64,000 nt of DNA from assembly GCA_010909165.1 (NCBI GenBank), contig MU008160.1:868001-932000 (forward strand), read 5' to 3'. The translations under genes and the position numbers were made by a program. The DNA comes from Anthoceros angustus. Taxonomy: Eukaryota > Streptophyta > Anthocerotopsida > Anthocerotales > Anthocerotaceae. This document shows positions 10,021 through 29,512 of this stretch, piece by piece. The notes beneath the pieces were generated by a model, which searched no databases, was not told where the DNA came from, and was given only the letters and a program-made list of their open reading frames with translations. How positions within the stretch are numbered: position 1 is the stretch's first letter; each line of letters starts with the position of its first letter.

Positions 10021-11997
10021 GCATCTGGCATCGTGAGGAACTGATCGCAAGCGTGGCATCCCTGCATCAAGGTGATTTGCTGGTCATCTGTGGATTGAGG
10101 TCGCGCTTCCGATTCTGATGAGAAGACAAGCTCATAACCCTGGTGGAGTTGAGAGCCTCTGCCGCACGACAATCGCGCCCTTGTGAGCACGGTTGTTCCC
10201 GGTGATCGAGGTTGGCCGACACCAACGGGTTGGATGCCAGAAAAAGCCATCGACAAGTCTTCACCGCATGCCGCGAGCGGGTGGGAATTGTGACATCGTG
10301 ACTAACGGCAGGAGACCGTGGTGTGGTGTAGAGCTTTGACAATGGATCCGGAAGATCACATGTAAGACTGCCCAGGATGCATCATAGTGTGCCCCACCCC
10401 GAGCGCCATGGGAAGATAAGTGGCGACCGGGTTCGCAAATATCACCGTAAACCGTAACGGCCAGAGACATTCCTGGAATTACAGGCATTTTTGCTGTATG
10501 TGGAGTCTCATCATGAGACTTGCAAGGTCAAAAATTTTCCATATGACCACAAGGATTTGTTTGAACTTGCAGGGAGGGGAATGAATAGGCAAACGTTCGT
10601 GTGGACTAGCTACTGTGAAGGGGCATTTCGCAAATTGGAGCATCACCTCTTTATGCATCACGTGTTTGATCACTGGCCCAAGGAAGGGTTTCGTGTATAA
10701 GCAGGAGAAACCCGCAGATTTGCTTTTGAAAGTGTGGCTTAGTCATTTACATCGGGAGAAAGCAGACGACGCCATAGGCTACCCGAGCTTTTACCGCTTG
10801 CTTGCTGATGTGAATTCTAGAATGGGATGAGCCTACAACCGAGGCCGGTACTTGCTCAACAACAACGCCGGTGATTATTTACGCACCCAAAGGTATCGAA
10901 AGCATTACGTGAATGGCTTGAATGGGCCACAGATGGCCGAGTCAAGACGAGCTTGATGTGATGAGGAAGAAGAACTTATGGCTCGCCACCAGCCGCAGAA
11001 CGGCAGAGGCCGGAAGGCACAAGTGGCCGCGCACCTTGTTGGGCAGCATCGCATCGTGAGGAACGGATCGCAAGCGTGGCATCCGCATCAAGGTGATTTC
11101 TTTGGTCATCCGTGGATTGAGGTCGCTTGATTAGATGAGAAGACAAGCTCATAACCTCGGTGGAGTTGAGAGCCTGCATCACGACAATCGCGCCTTGTGA
11201 GCACGGTTGTTCCGGGTGAGTGGGTTGGCCGACACCAACGGGTTGGCGATCTTGAAATGAAAAAGCCAGACAAAGTCTTCACACGCATCTTTGGCGGCGG
11301 GTGGGAATTGTGACGCGACTAACGGCGGGCGTGGTGTGGTGTAGAGCTTTGACAATGGATGCAGGCGGATCACATGTAAGACTGCCTGCAGATGCATCAT
11401 AGTGTGCCCCAATTTCGAGCGCCATGGGAAGATAAGTGGCGTACTCTGGTTCGCAAATATCGGCTGGTAAGCAGGCGGAGGAGACATTCACGGAATTACA
11501 GGCATTTTTGCTGTATGTGGAGTCTCATCATGAGACTTGCAAGGTCGAAAATTTTCCATATGACCACAAGGATTTGTTTGAACTTGCGGAGGGAATGAAT
11601 AGGCAAGCGTTGTGTGGACTAGCTACGTGAAGGGCATTTAAAATTGGAGCATCACCTCTTTATGCATCGTGTTTGATCACCGCCCAAGGAAGGGTTTACG
11701 GTGTATAAGCACAGGGAGAAACACTGTGACTTGCCATTTGAAAGTGTGGCTTAGTCATTTACATCGGGAGAAAGCGGGGATGATCGCCATAGGCTACCCA
11801 GAGCTTTTACCGCTTTGTTTGCTACTGACGGGGAATTCTAGAATGGGATGAGCCTACAACCGGTCGTACTTGCTCAACAACAACGTCGGTGATTATTCGC
11901 ACCGGTGTATCAGCGATTACTACGTGAATGGCTTGAATGGGCCACGGATGGCGAGTCAAGACGAGCTTGATGATGAGGAAGAAGAACTTATGGCTCG
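10021..11997 (+). repeat. About 1-kb tandem duplication in the 3' part of the gypsy element
   Basis: Unit 1 (about 10021-10978) and unit 2 (about 11041-11997) match over nearly their whole length with an offset near 1 kb; both contain cattttgctgtatgtggagt, catatgaccacaaggatttg and gaattctagaatgggatgag. Differences are mostly 1-7 base indels, not substitutions. A shared frame reads TCKVENFPYDHKDLFEL and GMNRQ, so the unit probably derives from coding sequence. I do not recognise the protein. Confidence 0.8.
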
Positions 11998-12187
11998 CCA
12001 GGCGAGAAGGGTGGGAAACAAGTGGATGAATACCCGAAGAGGCGGGTGGCGACTTTATTGGCCAGGGGCCACGCGAGCATGAACGCCTTCTCACAACTTC
12101 GTGATAGTATGTTTTGTTCTATAGAAGGTTTTATGGGATATGATGCCCAAGTGCTACTTGAGCAATGGCAGCCGCTACTTTGGCGGG

Positions 12188-12925
12188 GGCCATTGGCGAT
12201 TTTGATCTTAAGATGAGCATTGCGTGTGTGGGTTTGTTTGGGTGCGGGTCATTATGAACGCTCTCCACATAATTTTTCCGTGTGTCTTGAGCAGCTGTAC
12301 GGCCGATGTGACGTTGTCGCGACACCACAGTGTTGTGTTCGTGAAGGGGTATGTGGGTGCATGCATGTGCATGAATGTGGTATGTATGTAAACATGGACA
12401 TGCATGCATGCATGGTGGGCATGCATGCTGGATGTGCATGCGATGCTGAACATGCGTCTATGAGTTCTGAGGATGGCCACAAATCGCGTGTGGGTAGCGG
12501 GTGTCAAAATCGTGATCACCCGTAATTGCGGCAGAATTATTGAGAGCCGCGTTTACGGGAGGCATCGCCCGTCTTTTCAGGAGGGTGTCAAGGCGCGCCG
12601 CGAGGGCACCTGTGATTCGGCGAGAGAAGGCGCGCCAAGCACTTAGGCAGTATAAGATAGCAAGCAGTCGGAGCAGCGGGCGGATTGCTGATGTTTGTTC
12701 TGGGAGCAGCCATACGGATCCCAACGTAGCATAACGAAGTTTCCTTGGACAGCGACAGCTCTTGGGAAGTGTGGATGAGCGAGTTGGATCCTACATCCAA
12801 GCTGAAATGAAATTTTGCTCATTGGCAGTTTTGAACAGTCTTAAGATGAGCATTGCGTGTGTGGGTTTGTTTTGGGTGCGGGTCATTATGAACGCTCTCC
12901 ACATAATTTTTCCGTGTGTCTTGAA
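12188..12925 (+). repeat. Direct repeat of about 105 bp bracketing the 3' LTR
   Basis: The sequence cattggcgattttgatctta...cgtgtgtcttga at 12188-12292 recurs nearly exactly at 12817-12925, immediately after the 3' LTR. The repeats share gatgagcattgcgtgtgtgg and cattatgaacgctctccaca. A retroviral-type insertion makes only a 4-6 bp duplication, so this needs another explanation, such as a local tandem duplication or recombination. Confidence 0.75.
12315..12816 (+). repeat. 3' LTR of the gypsy element
   Basis: It starts TGTCGCGACACC and parallels the 5' LTR through the CATG-rich block, the cgtgtgggtagcgggtgtca block and the terminal gatcctacatccaagctgaa. It lacks the 118-bp internal duplication of the 5' LTR. 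Many differences between the LTRs are small indels. The exact right end is uncertain because the flanking repeat begins there. Confidence 0.75.
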
Positions 12926-13900
12926 CGCTATGCAGCCAGTAGCGCGACAGATTCCTCCATTCCTAGGCCCACTCGAGCTCGTCTCCGCTCTTGCTCAAGG
13001 AAGGGGGCAGGTTCCTGGCTTCTGGCTCGACCTAGTATTCAGGCGTGCGTTCCGCATCGCACCAGCAACTTTTTCCACCGCGATGCGTTTTCGCCTTGGC
13101 TTGGTCCGTCCTCTGGCTTGCTCTCTTTCTACTACTTGTAGCTGCGGGGCTCCCCCAGATGACTCTGGGACGCATTTGACTCGCTGTCCCGCGGGTGGGC
13201 AGCGTATCACTACACATGATGCCGTCCGGGACGTCATGTTCTCTATTACTAGGGAAGGTGGGTTTCTTCCATTTAGGGAGCACCCTTACACCTTGCTCAA
13301 CGGGGTTTCGCTTAGGATAGACCTATTTTTGACCCGGGGATCAGGTTTCGGTTGCTAATGTGGTTGTAACCAATCCCACCCGGGAGAGTGTCTGCGAACA
13401 TGTTATTCTTAACCCTCCACGTTGAGCGGCGGAGGGATGCGCAACGGCTAAGGTCCACAAGTACTCTCTTATGCAGGACGGCCATGCCTTCGTCCCCCTT
13501 GCCATTGAGACTCACGGAGCCATGGGCAAGGATTTCTCTAGGTTCATCAAGGCCTGCGCAGGCCAAGGTTTATCATAGCCGCAGGAATGAGGTTGGCCTC
13601 CCTCTTTCTTGTATTATTGCTTTCTTCCGGCAGAGGGTTTCCATCGCTCTGCAGAGGGCGTTGGCTAATACAGTATATAGAACGACAGCGAGCGCGGGAG
13701 ATGGAGCTTCTTCGACACCGGTGGTATGTAGGCCTTTTCACATCCTTGACCACGAAGTTCTTCGGGTGGTTGATAGTTTTGAAATGCATGACCGTGGGGG
13801 CTAATCCCCCTAGCATTGGGTCCTTCGTTGGGTTTTTCCCCCTTTGTGTTTGGGTGGATAGATTTTTCCCATCTCTTTTATAATAAAGTCTTCTTTTCCG
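12926..13900 (+). pseudogene. 5'-truncated LINE, C-terminal part of ORF2
   Basis: The frame ending at 13358 contains FRIAPATFSTAMRFRLGL, then CSCGAPPDDSGTHLTRCPAG and an HDAVRD segment. This is the Cys/His-rich tail typical of a plant non-LTR retrotransposon ORF2 (CxCG, D..G.H, C..GG, H.AVRD). Shifted frames continue with NPTRESVCEHVIL, AIETHGAMGKDFSRF and SCIIAFFRQRVSIALQRAL. The RT domain is absent, as expected for 5' truncation. It ends near 13900 in an AATAAA-containing stretch. A related copy lies at 42830-44340 on the other strand. Confidence 0.75.
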
Positions 13901-14224
13901 AATAAAGCCAATTCTGCCTCCCGTCCTCACGAGAAATGTTCTCGTCACTGTCCACAGCCGGGCACACTAGTGGGGTACGGGGGACTTACGGAAAATGGGT
14001 GCCACAAGACAAACCGTGCGCACCATATCATGAAAATTCAAAAATCTCCAGAAGCGGCAAATCAGTGCATCACGGCATAGCTCGTCCGCCTCCCTGCTGC
14101 TGACATGGAGCTTTACTTCACGAATTATAGGCAGTTGGATGGCCGAGTTGCAGTATATGTGTCTGGAAGGGGAGGAGGGCATGAAGCGGATTAGAGCAAA
14201 TCCTGCCTCAATCTTGATAGAATC

Positions 14225-16853
14225 TTGTGCGGGTCATCTTCAAAGAGTGGTGGCTGTGACATGGCCATTGTATGGCAACCAGATTCGTTGTGGACCCAGC
14301 AGACTGATCAGTGTACAGGGATTCTAGGAGGAGTTCCTGCTCACCTTCCCCTAGGGAGTCAACCGGTGGGAAACAAGCCCGCCTCCGGGTGCAGGTGCAG
14401 CAGTGTAAGCAACCCATCACTTGCACTTTTGAGAAAATGTGTGGGTGGGCAAGGATTTTTGAGCGATGGTCGTCACCAGCAGTGGCAACAGTCTTTTCTG
14501 GATCCTACCATGGGGTGGGAATACAGGCGAGATAAGAAGAGCTGGCAGTGGCCTGACTTCCGCTGTAAGCGATCCGGCGGCGAGGTCCTCTGCTTAAACA
14601 ACTTGTCGAAGCCAGCTTGGGTGGATGAGCAGCTGGTTTCTTGGGATATACAGAGGGGTTTTGGTGCCTCTCCTTCCAAGTCGAGCTCTCCGGATAAGCT
14701 TGAGCCTGGCAGGCGTGCAGGATTGGAAATGGGGGTGGTATCGGCTGTAACCGTGCGCACGTTATGTCAGCAGGGGAGGCTTTCAGATGCCGTTGGAGCC
14801 CTGGAATCTCTGGCGGAGACAGACTCTGCTATTTCTCAGTCTCTATTTTACACCGTGCTAAAACTGTGTGAAGCTAAGAAGAATGTGGTTGTGGGGCGAC
14901 GAGTTCATGACCTTACAGTCAAACTTGGGTACCAGTCGAATGCATACTTGGGGAACCATATCTTGCGCATGTATGCATGTGGAGGTAGGCTGCAGGAGGC
15001 CATGGATGTGTTCACCAGGGTGGGCGAACCGAACGTGTTCATGTGGTTTTCCATAATCTCTGCTCATGCTAAACACAGGAAACCTAAGGAGGCCATACAA
15101 CTGTACCATGAGATGGGTAGGTCAGGAGTGAAAGCTGATGCTCACGTCTTTGTAGCTGCCCTTCAAGCTTGTGCATTGGCCGCCGACTTGGAATCTGGCA
15201 GAAAAGTCCACGGTGATGTGTTGGACAGTGGCATTCCTACTAACTTGTTTGTTGGCACCTGCCTGGTGGACATGTATGCAAAGTGTGGTGAATTGGAAGA
15301 TGCACGCCAGGTTTTTGAAAGCTTGGCCAAAAAGGATGTGGTGACGTGGAATGCACTGCTATCTGGATATGCACAGCAAGGGCTTGGCCAAGAGGCGCTT
15401 GTTCTGTACGGACAAATGGAACAAGAGGGCCTCATTTTGGCTGACGTTTTTTTGCTTGCCTTCTGAAGGCCTGTGCAAGCACTGGTGCCTTACAGAAGGG
15501 CAGGCAGCTGCACTCACAGATTGTTGCAAGAGGACTGCTGGGTAATGTGTGGGTGGGCAACTGCCTGGTGGACATGTATGCAAAATGTGGTGAACTGGAA
15601 GATGCACGCCAGGTTTTTGACAGCTTGGCCAAAAGGATGTGGTGACATGGACTGCTGATTGCTGGGTACCCAGCAAGGGCTTGGCCAAGAGGCGCTTGTT
15701 CTGTACGGACAAATGGAACAAGAGGGCCTCATTTTGGCTGACTATGTGACATTTGTTTCCCTTCTGAAGGTCTGTGCAAGCACTGGTGCCTTACAGAAGG
15801 GTAGGCAGCTGCACTCACAGATTGTTGCAAGAGGACTGCTGGGTAATGTCGTGTTGGGAAACTGCCTGGTGGACATGTATGCAAAATGTGGCAAACCGGA
15901 AGCTGCACGCCGGGTTTTGGACAGTCTGCCCACAAAGGATGTGGTGACATGGACCGCCCTGATATCTGGGTACGGTGCTTGTGATGAAGGTCACAAGGCA
16001 CTAGCTTGTTTTGAGGAGATGTTAGTTGCAGGTATTCAGCCTAATGATGCTACTTTACTTGCCTTTAGTAGCATGCAGTCATGAGGGACTGGTCCACGAG
16101 GGTCGCAAGCACTTTGATTCCATGGCTGAACAGCATGGTATCAAACCTACTATTGAGCATTACGTTTGCATGATTGATCTTCTTGGGCGCGCAGGCCATT
16201 TGGATGAAGCAGAGAAGATGCTCTTTTCATGTGAGGGCCAAAGTAATGTCGTGGGCTTGACGTGCTTGTTGAACGCCTGCAAAAGTCATGGGGATGTAGA
16301 GAGGGCGCTCTGGTGTTTTGATAGCATTGTGAGGCTGGACCCTCAATGGGCGTCTGCGTACGTGCTCATGGCGAATGCCTATGCAGATGCAGGTAGGTGG
16401 ACCGATGTAGACAGGATTGAAACACAGAGAATGTTAGCAGGAGCTAACAAGAAACCTGCAGTGGCTACCATTGAGGTGGAGAAGCAGGTACATAGATTTC
16501 TGGTGGGAGAAAGAAGAGACGATGTTGCGCTCAAGGTAGAGAGCACGAATGCACGCATGAAGGAGGAAGGAGGCCACGTACCTCACACAAAGTTGGTGTT
16601 GAAGCCATTGCGTGAGAAGGAAAAGGAAGATGCGCTTTGTGGGCATGCTGAGAAGCTAGCTCTGGCGTTCGGTCTATTGAACACTCCAAGTGGGACACCT
16701 CTGGTGGTAACGAAAAATCTACGCATGTGCAGTGACTGCCACAGTTCCACGGAGATCATGTCAAGGGTTGAACAGAGAGACATTGTTGTAAGGGATGGGT
16801 ACCGTGTACATAGATTCGAAAATGGTTGTTGCAGTTGCAAGGGCCGACCCTGA
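14225..16853 (+). pseudogene. PPR gene A: PDF motif + PLS-PPR + KP-type DYW editing factor, frameshifted
   Basis: This is an organellar RNA-editing type PPR gene without visible introns. Residues 86-137 of the first frame read as an OSB-type PDF motif (W...F.DP...WEYRRDKK...WPDF, then KPAWVDEQL). PPR repeats follow, with MYAKCGELEDARQVF and KDVVTWNALLSGYAQQG. The last frame (16026-16853) gives the E region, a KKPA box instead of the usual PG box, the deaminase HAE (CGHAEKLALAFG), CSDCH zinc ligands and a GRP end. KP-type DYW domains are associated with U-to-C editing. Frames break near 15446-15470, 15632 and 16060, each at a short T or A run, and a PPR triplet is tandemly duplicated (about 15350-15650 versus 15660-15960). 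It is either a recent pseudogene or affected by homopolymer base-call errors. The start at 14225 is simply the first ATG. Confidence 0.8.
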
Positions 16854-16856
16854 ATA

Positions 16857-17860
16857 CGATAAACTAGCCACTGCTGAAGTCGGCCCAGCTACCAACCTGA
16901 GTAGTTAAGCAGACCCGTGGTCAAGAACCTGGGGTCAGACCGGACCGTAGCCGCGGGTGTACAAGAACACAGGGCCGCCCGCGACGGCAGACTCTCTTCA
17001 ATGCACATCAATCTCAGCTATGGGCCTCTCGCCTCTGGGTTGTGGCTCTATTAGGTGTCAGAGCTGCACAGACGATCGGCATGGGAGGATGACGGCACGA
17101 CACCGCGCTACCTCGGAGTGGAGAGCTGGCCGAAGCGGGAGCATGGGGACTTTGGAGCGAGAGCGCAGTGATTCTCCGTTGGTTCGGGATCTGGCTGGAG
17201 ACTCACCGCGATTTTGAGGGCGCCCAGGATTTTGTCAGGGAGAAATTCATATGGCGAGCCGCGATCCTCACCCCTGAATTTCTGCTTGATCGCCGGAAGA
17301 GAAGGGGAGCCGTGCAGCCGGGGTCCTCGTGCCTGCAATGATGGGCGAGTCGGTCTCCACGTGGCGGGAACAGTGCTCAATTATCTTCGCAAGAAAGTTG
17401 GCTCTCACATTTGCAATGGGAACTTCCAGTAAGCCATGGTCTTCGCCCGCCGGGAACATGCAAGAACACCTCCTTCACGAGTGGAATATCGAAACAATGC
17501 TTGCCCACTGCGTTGTGGCTAAAAAAAAAAAAAACGTTGTTGTTGTTCTCCCCGAAGGCGCATCTTGAGTTGGGTATCGGAACAATGACTGAAAGCAATG
17601 CTTCCTCATTGCCTTTACTTGTGACTTTCTTCCCGCAAGGATTTCTTGAGTTAATGATGATAGATGATAGTATTGGAATCTGGGGGCAAATATCTTTACG
17701 TCTTCAAGCTTGTGAGCGGGGTCTGTTGATTGCTTGAGCTATCTTTTTTCACATGAGGATAGTCCCCTTATTTAATGATGACGCTCATCTGTATGTCATG
17801 AGATAGCAAGTTGTTAAGTGTGGTGTGCTTTCTGCTTTCTATAGTGTGACTGGGGCTGAG
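16857..17860. other. Spacer after PPR gene A
   Basis: I see no supported gene. Short ORFs between 17100 and 17740 have no family signature. A run of 14 A lies at 17521-17534. Confidence 0.4.
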
Positions 17861-18040
17861 GATTGTATACAACATGCTAGTATAAAAAAGGCAGAAAATG
17901 GCAGCTATATTACACTTTATGATTGTATACAGCATGCTAGTATAAAAAAGGCAGAAAAAGGCAGCTATATTACACTTTCTGATTGTATACAGCATGCTAG
18001 TATAAAAAAGGCAGAAAATGGCAGCTATATTACACTTTAT
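17861..18040 (+). repeat. Three exact-length 60-bp tandem repeats
   Basis: Units start gattgtatacaacatgctag at 17861, 17921 and 17981 and differ at only a few positions. Each holds the palindromes gtatac and gcatgc and ends ttacactttat. Because 60 is divisible by 3, the ORF 17825-18172 repeats a 20-residue peptide; I would not call it a gene. The last unit runs directly into the dispersed repeat at 18030-18240. Confidence 0.9.
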
Positions 18041-18240
18041 GTTAAGATTTTGACCCCTGATGTTGCAATTATATTGAAACTTTCGGGTCTTGAGCTCCTT
18101 GTTACATTCAGGTTTGGAAACCAACCCTCCACCTTGTTACACTCTTGTTACAATTATGTTGTAATATGGTGAGAGGTGGTATGTGTCCCCTCTCAAAATT
18201 TCAACATAATTGCAACAACCAAAGTTACATGGCCTCTTGT
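18030..18240 (+). repeat. Dispersed repeat related to the window start
   Basis: From ttacactttatgttaagatt onward this matches the reverse complement of 1-75. It is rich in gttaca/tgtaac words and has an internal hairpin: acaattatgttgtaat near 18150 pairs with tttcaacataattgcaa near 18203. The element class is unknown. Confidence 0.45.
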
Positions 18241-18486
18241 TACCGATTTGCAGGCTTGGTGCAGCACCACCTCCCCGTCTACCTTAACGGTTCATCTATC
18301 TTAACCATTGTTCCTTTTACTCTTGGACTTTTCCGTTGTAATTATTGTAATACGTGTACGGCCTACACATATATTTTACATGTACATTTTTATTGCTATA
18401 TTTTCTAGATATGATTGTTCCAATACCTATAAGGGGTCTTTCACTTATTTCACTTGTATACTTTCTTACTGCGAACGTCATAATGC

Positions 18487-19073
18487 TTGGTGTCCATTGA
18501 GGATTTTGAGTCCTTGAGGAGGCCTCTCGTTGTGTCTTCGAGAAGTAGCCAGATTGAATGGTCAGTTGCATGCCAAGTATATTGGTCTCGCATGAGATCA
18601 TATATCTGGTTGCACCAAGTTTTTGCCGGTATGGAGGCGATGCGAGTGGATGGGTCTTGTTTCGACTACACTCGCTCCTCCAATCATGCGGACCTGCTTG
18701 CTCGGTTGGTGACACTGAGAGCTTTTGGAAGATTTAGGGAGTATTCAAGCTGGCACACCTTGCAGGATCCCTTTTTGACAGTTCTTAAGAAGGATGTTAT
18801 ATACTGGCGTTGGTCCCCAAAGTGTGTAATTTTTGGAATTGGTTGAGAAGTTCAGGGGAAAATAACCCGTCCTCTAGGGCACACAAATTACAGCTTGTGA
18901 ATTGTGCAGGGATCCCTCTAATACCAGTCGTCTCAAAGGAGTATAAGGATGCAGATATGCCTGAGGGACTGGTGAGAATGATGAAGAAACTTGTGAAGGA
19001 ATGGAGGGAGGCTCTCCCTACTCTTTCCCCGCCCGAAGAAGGAGAATCGAGCAGTAGCAAGAAGCCTGTGTAA
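18487..19073 (+). CDS. Unrecognised ORF pair with one frameshift
   Basis: Frame 1 (18487-18846) and frame 2 (18810-19073) join around 18815-18840 if one base is gained or lost, giving a protein of about 190 residues. Visible pieces are FDYTRSSNHADLLARLV, RAFGRFREYSSWHTLQDPF, WSPKVCNFWNWLRSSG, and an acidic then serine-rich tail ending SSSSKKPV. Composition is protein-like and differs from the surrounding repeats, but I recognise no family. It could be an exon group of a gene, a captured fragment or chance. Confidence 0.3.
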
Positions 19074-19397
19074 GGCCTTGGAGTCCAAGCGGTGAGAAGT
19101 CTCACGAGATGTGTGAGAGTGGGTTTGGTTTGAGGTGCAGTAGGTCGTGAGTCAAATTGTGTTTGAACCGAGCAACTGTGCAAGTTTTTTTTGAGCTTAC
19201 GCTTGAGTCCCGGGTTGAGTTTGAGTTGAACAATTTTCCTAGCACTTGCTCGGTGTGCACAGGGTGAATAATGGAGTACCATGCCCTCTTAGTGTAAGAC
19301 GTCCCTACTGGAACTTTATGAGGAGTAGGATTTAGGGGAAACCTCGGAATGTGTTGTTTCCTTCCCATCTGCTCTTCCTGGTTGTATCATCAGGGAA

Positions 19398-19437
19398 CTG
19401 AGGGCCAAATCGAGGGCCAAATCGAGGGCCAAATCGC
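19398..19437 (+). repeat. Short tandem repeat, gagggccaaatc x3
   Basis: Three consecutive copies of gagggccaaatc lie just left of a longer dispersed repeat. No other feature is seen here. Confidence 0.8.
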
Positions 19438-19439
19438 AG

Positions 19440-19785
19440 CCAGGGGCGTGCCACTGTTAGAGAAGAGGGGCTGCTTAAGCTAACTACCTTGGTGTACGCA
19501 CTATGGAGGCACAATGCTAAAGATAGGAGGTTGACGAGCACGCAACAGGCTTTTCAGCAAGTGAAGACCTTGGGAGTTGGATAGGACCGTAGCACTACAT
19601 AAGCACTTTTGAAGTTTGAAGTAGGCCTTGCTATAAGATAGCGGCTTTTCGTTGTAAACACAAGCCTGGTTCCAGTATGCAACTATGGCCCTTTGCTCCA
19701 ACAAGCTATCCTTTGGTTGAGTCCGCTTCTTGGTCTATCTGTAAGAAAAGGTGTCCGGCGTACGAGTGAAGAGGTGTTGAGAAGA
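19440..19785 (+). repeat. Dispersed repeat, copy 1 (inverted partner at 57198-57530)
   Basis: Blocks such as gaccttgggagttggatagg, cttttgaagtttgaagtagg and gaagaggtgttgag occur in reverse complement at 57198-57530 in the same order. Homology spans about 340 bp with many small differences. It is probably part of a retrotransposon LTR or a non-autonomous element; no coding capacity is seen. Confidence 0.65.
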
Positions 19786-19905
19786 AGAAGAAGAAGAATA
19801 ATTTTATTTAAGTCCACTAAGGAAGGTGTCCGGCATACGAGTGAAGAGGTGTTGAGAAGAAGAAAAGAAGAAGAGTTTTATTGAAGTCCACTAAGGACGG
19901 ATTTC
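19750..19905 (+). repeat. Two-copy tandem repeat with GAAGAAGAA tract
   Basis: gtgtccggcgtacgagtgaa...ttaagtccactaagga is followed directly by a second copy with gtgtccggcatacgagtgaa. Each copy is about 78 bp and contains a variable GAA/AGA run. The first copy overlaps the end of the dispersed repeat at 19440-19785. Confidence 0.85.
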
Positions 19906-20251
19906 CGTCATGGGACTTGATACTTAACAACTTGTACCATGGTGTGTGCCTAAACTACTTGCACCGAGGGCATCCACTCCCTTTAAGCACCCCATCTAAG
20001 TACCGATCTAAGCTCAGGATGCTTAATTACTACTTTCTTATAAATGGGTGTCCATTTGGCCTAAGCTATTTGGACACAACCCGCTGAAGGACCCTCTTGG
20101 TAGCCACAAAGTCATGAGGTTTTGTCTCAACCCGCTTGAAGCTGGGAACTGCGATAGCGCTGGTCAGTACGGTGCATACATGCAGCCCTTGCAGGTAGTG
20201 AGTTACCACCACATCGTGACACAAAGCCAGAATACTGTGCAGAGACGGCAT

Positions 20252-20331
20252 CGCACTTTGAGGCAGACTGCCTGGTGGAATCCTTTGACGCACTTTGAGG
20301 CAAACTGCCTGGTGGAATCCTTTGACAAATC
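20252..20331 (+). repeat. Two-copy 40-bp tandem repeat
   Basis: gcactttgaggcagactgcc...tttgac is repeated with a single visible substitution (agactg versus aaactg). It lies in the spacer downstream of Prp8. Confidence 0.85.
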
Positions 20332-20593
20332 ATAGTAAGAAAGAACTCATACATTCGCTGCCCATGTGTATGCAAGTCGTCCCGGTCTGTAGCCGTACGT
20401 TACACGTGTGTGCAGGTTTATCTAACAGCCCATCTGGCCTAAGCCATTTGGACACACGTTCTTCACAAACCACATGCTTTTAATAAAGGGCTTTGATGTA
20501 CACATATCTAGCCGAATAAAATACATCACAAGTGCACCTCCACAACTACTCGGGTGGATGCTACATCTTGGCGCTACAAAACTGACTGGACAA

Positions 20594-29512
<8,919 letters not shown>

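Larger units (their letters stand above)
2760..12816 (+). mobile_element. Decayed Ty3/gypsy LTR retrotransposon with DNA methyltransferase and PHD finger
   Basis: Two direct copies of a 500-600 bp sequence (2760-3361 and 12315-12816) flank about 9 kb of pol-derived sequence on the + strand. Reading through many small frameshifts, the order is gag-like region, aspartic protease (about 5190-5520), C5-cytosine methyltransferase (about 5880-6660), reverse transcriptase (7150-7740), RNase H (7780-8110), HHCC/DDE integrase (8390-9130) and a probable PHD finger (9497-9619). RT-RH-INT order assigns it to Ty3/gypsy. Each domain is interrupted by stops or 1-6 bp indels, so it is dead. A clear target-site duplication was not found. 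The right end is complicated by a direct repeat that brackets the 3' LTR. Confidence 0.82.

Noticed and set aside
17825-18172. 115-residue ORF with 20-residue repeats
   Set aside because: Openness follows from a 60-bp tandem repeat; codons outside the repeat show no protein character.
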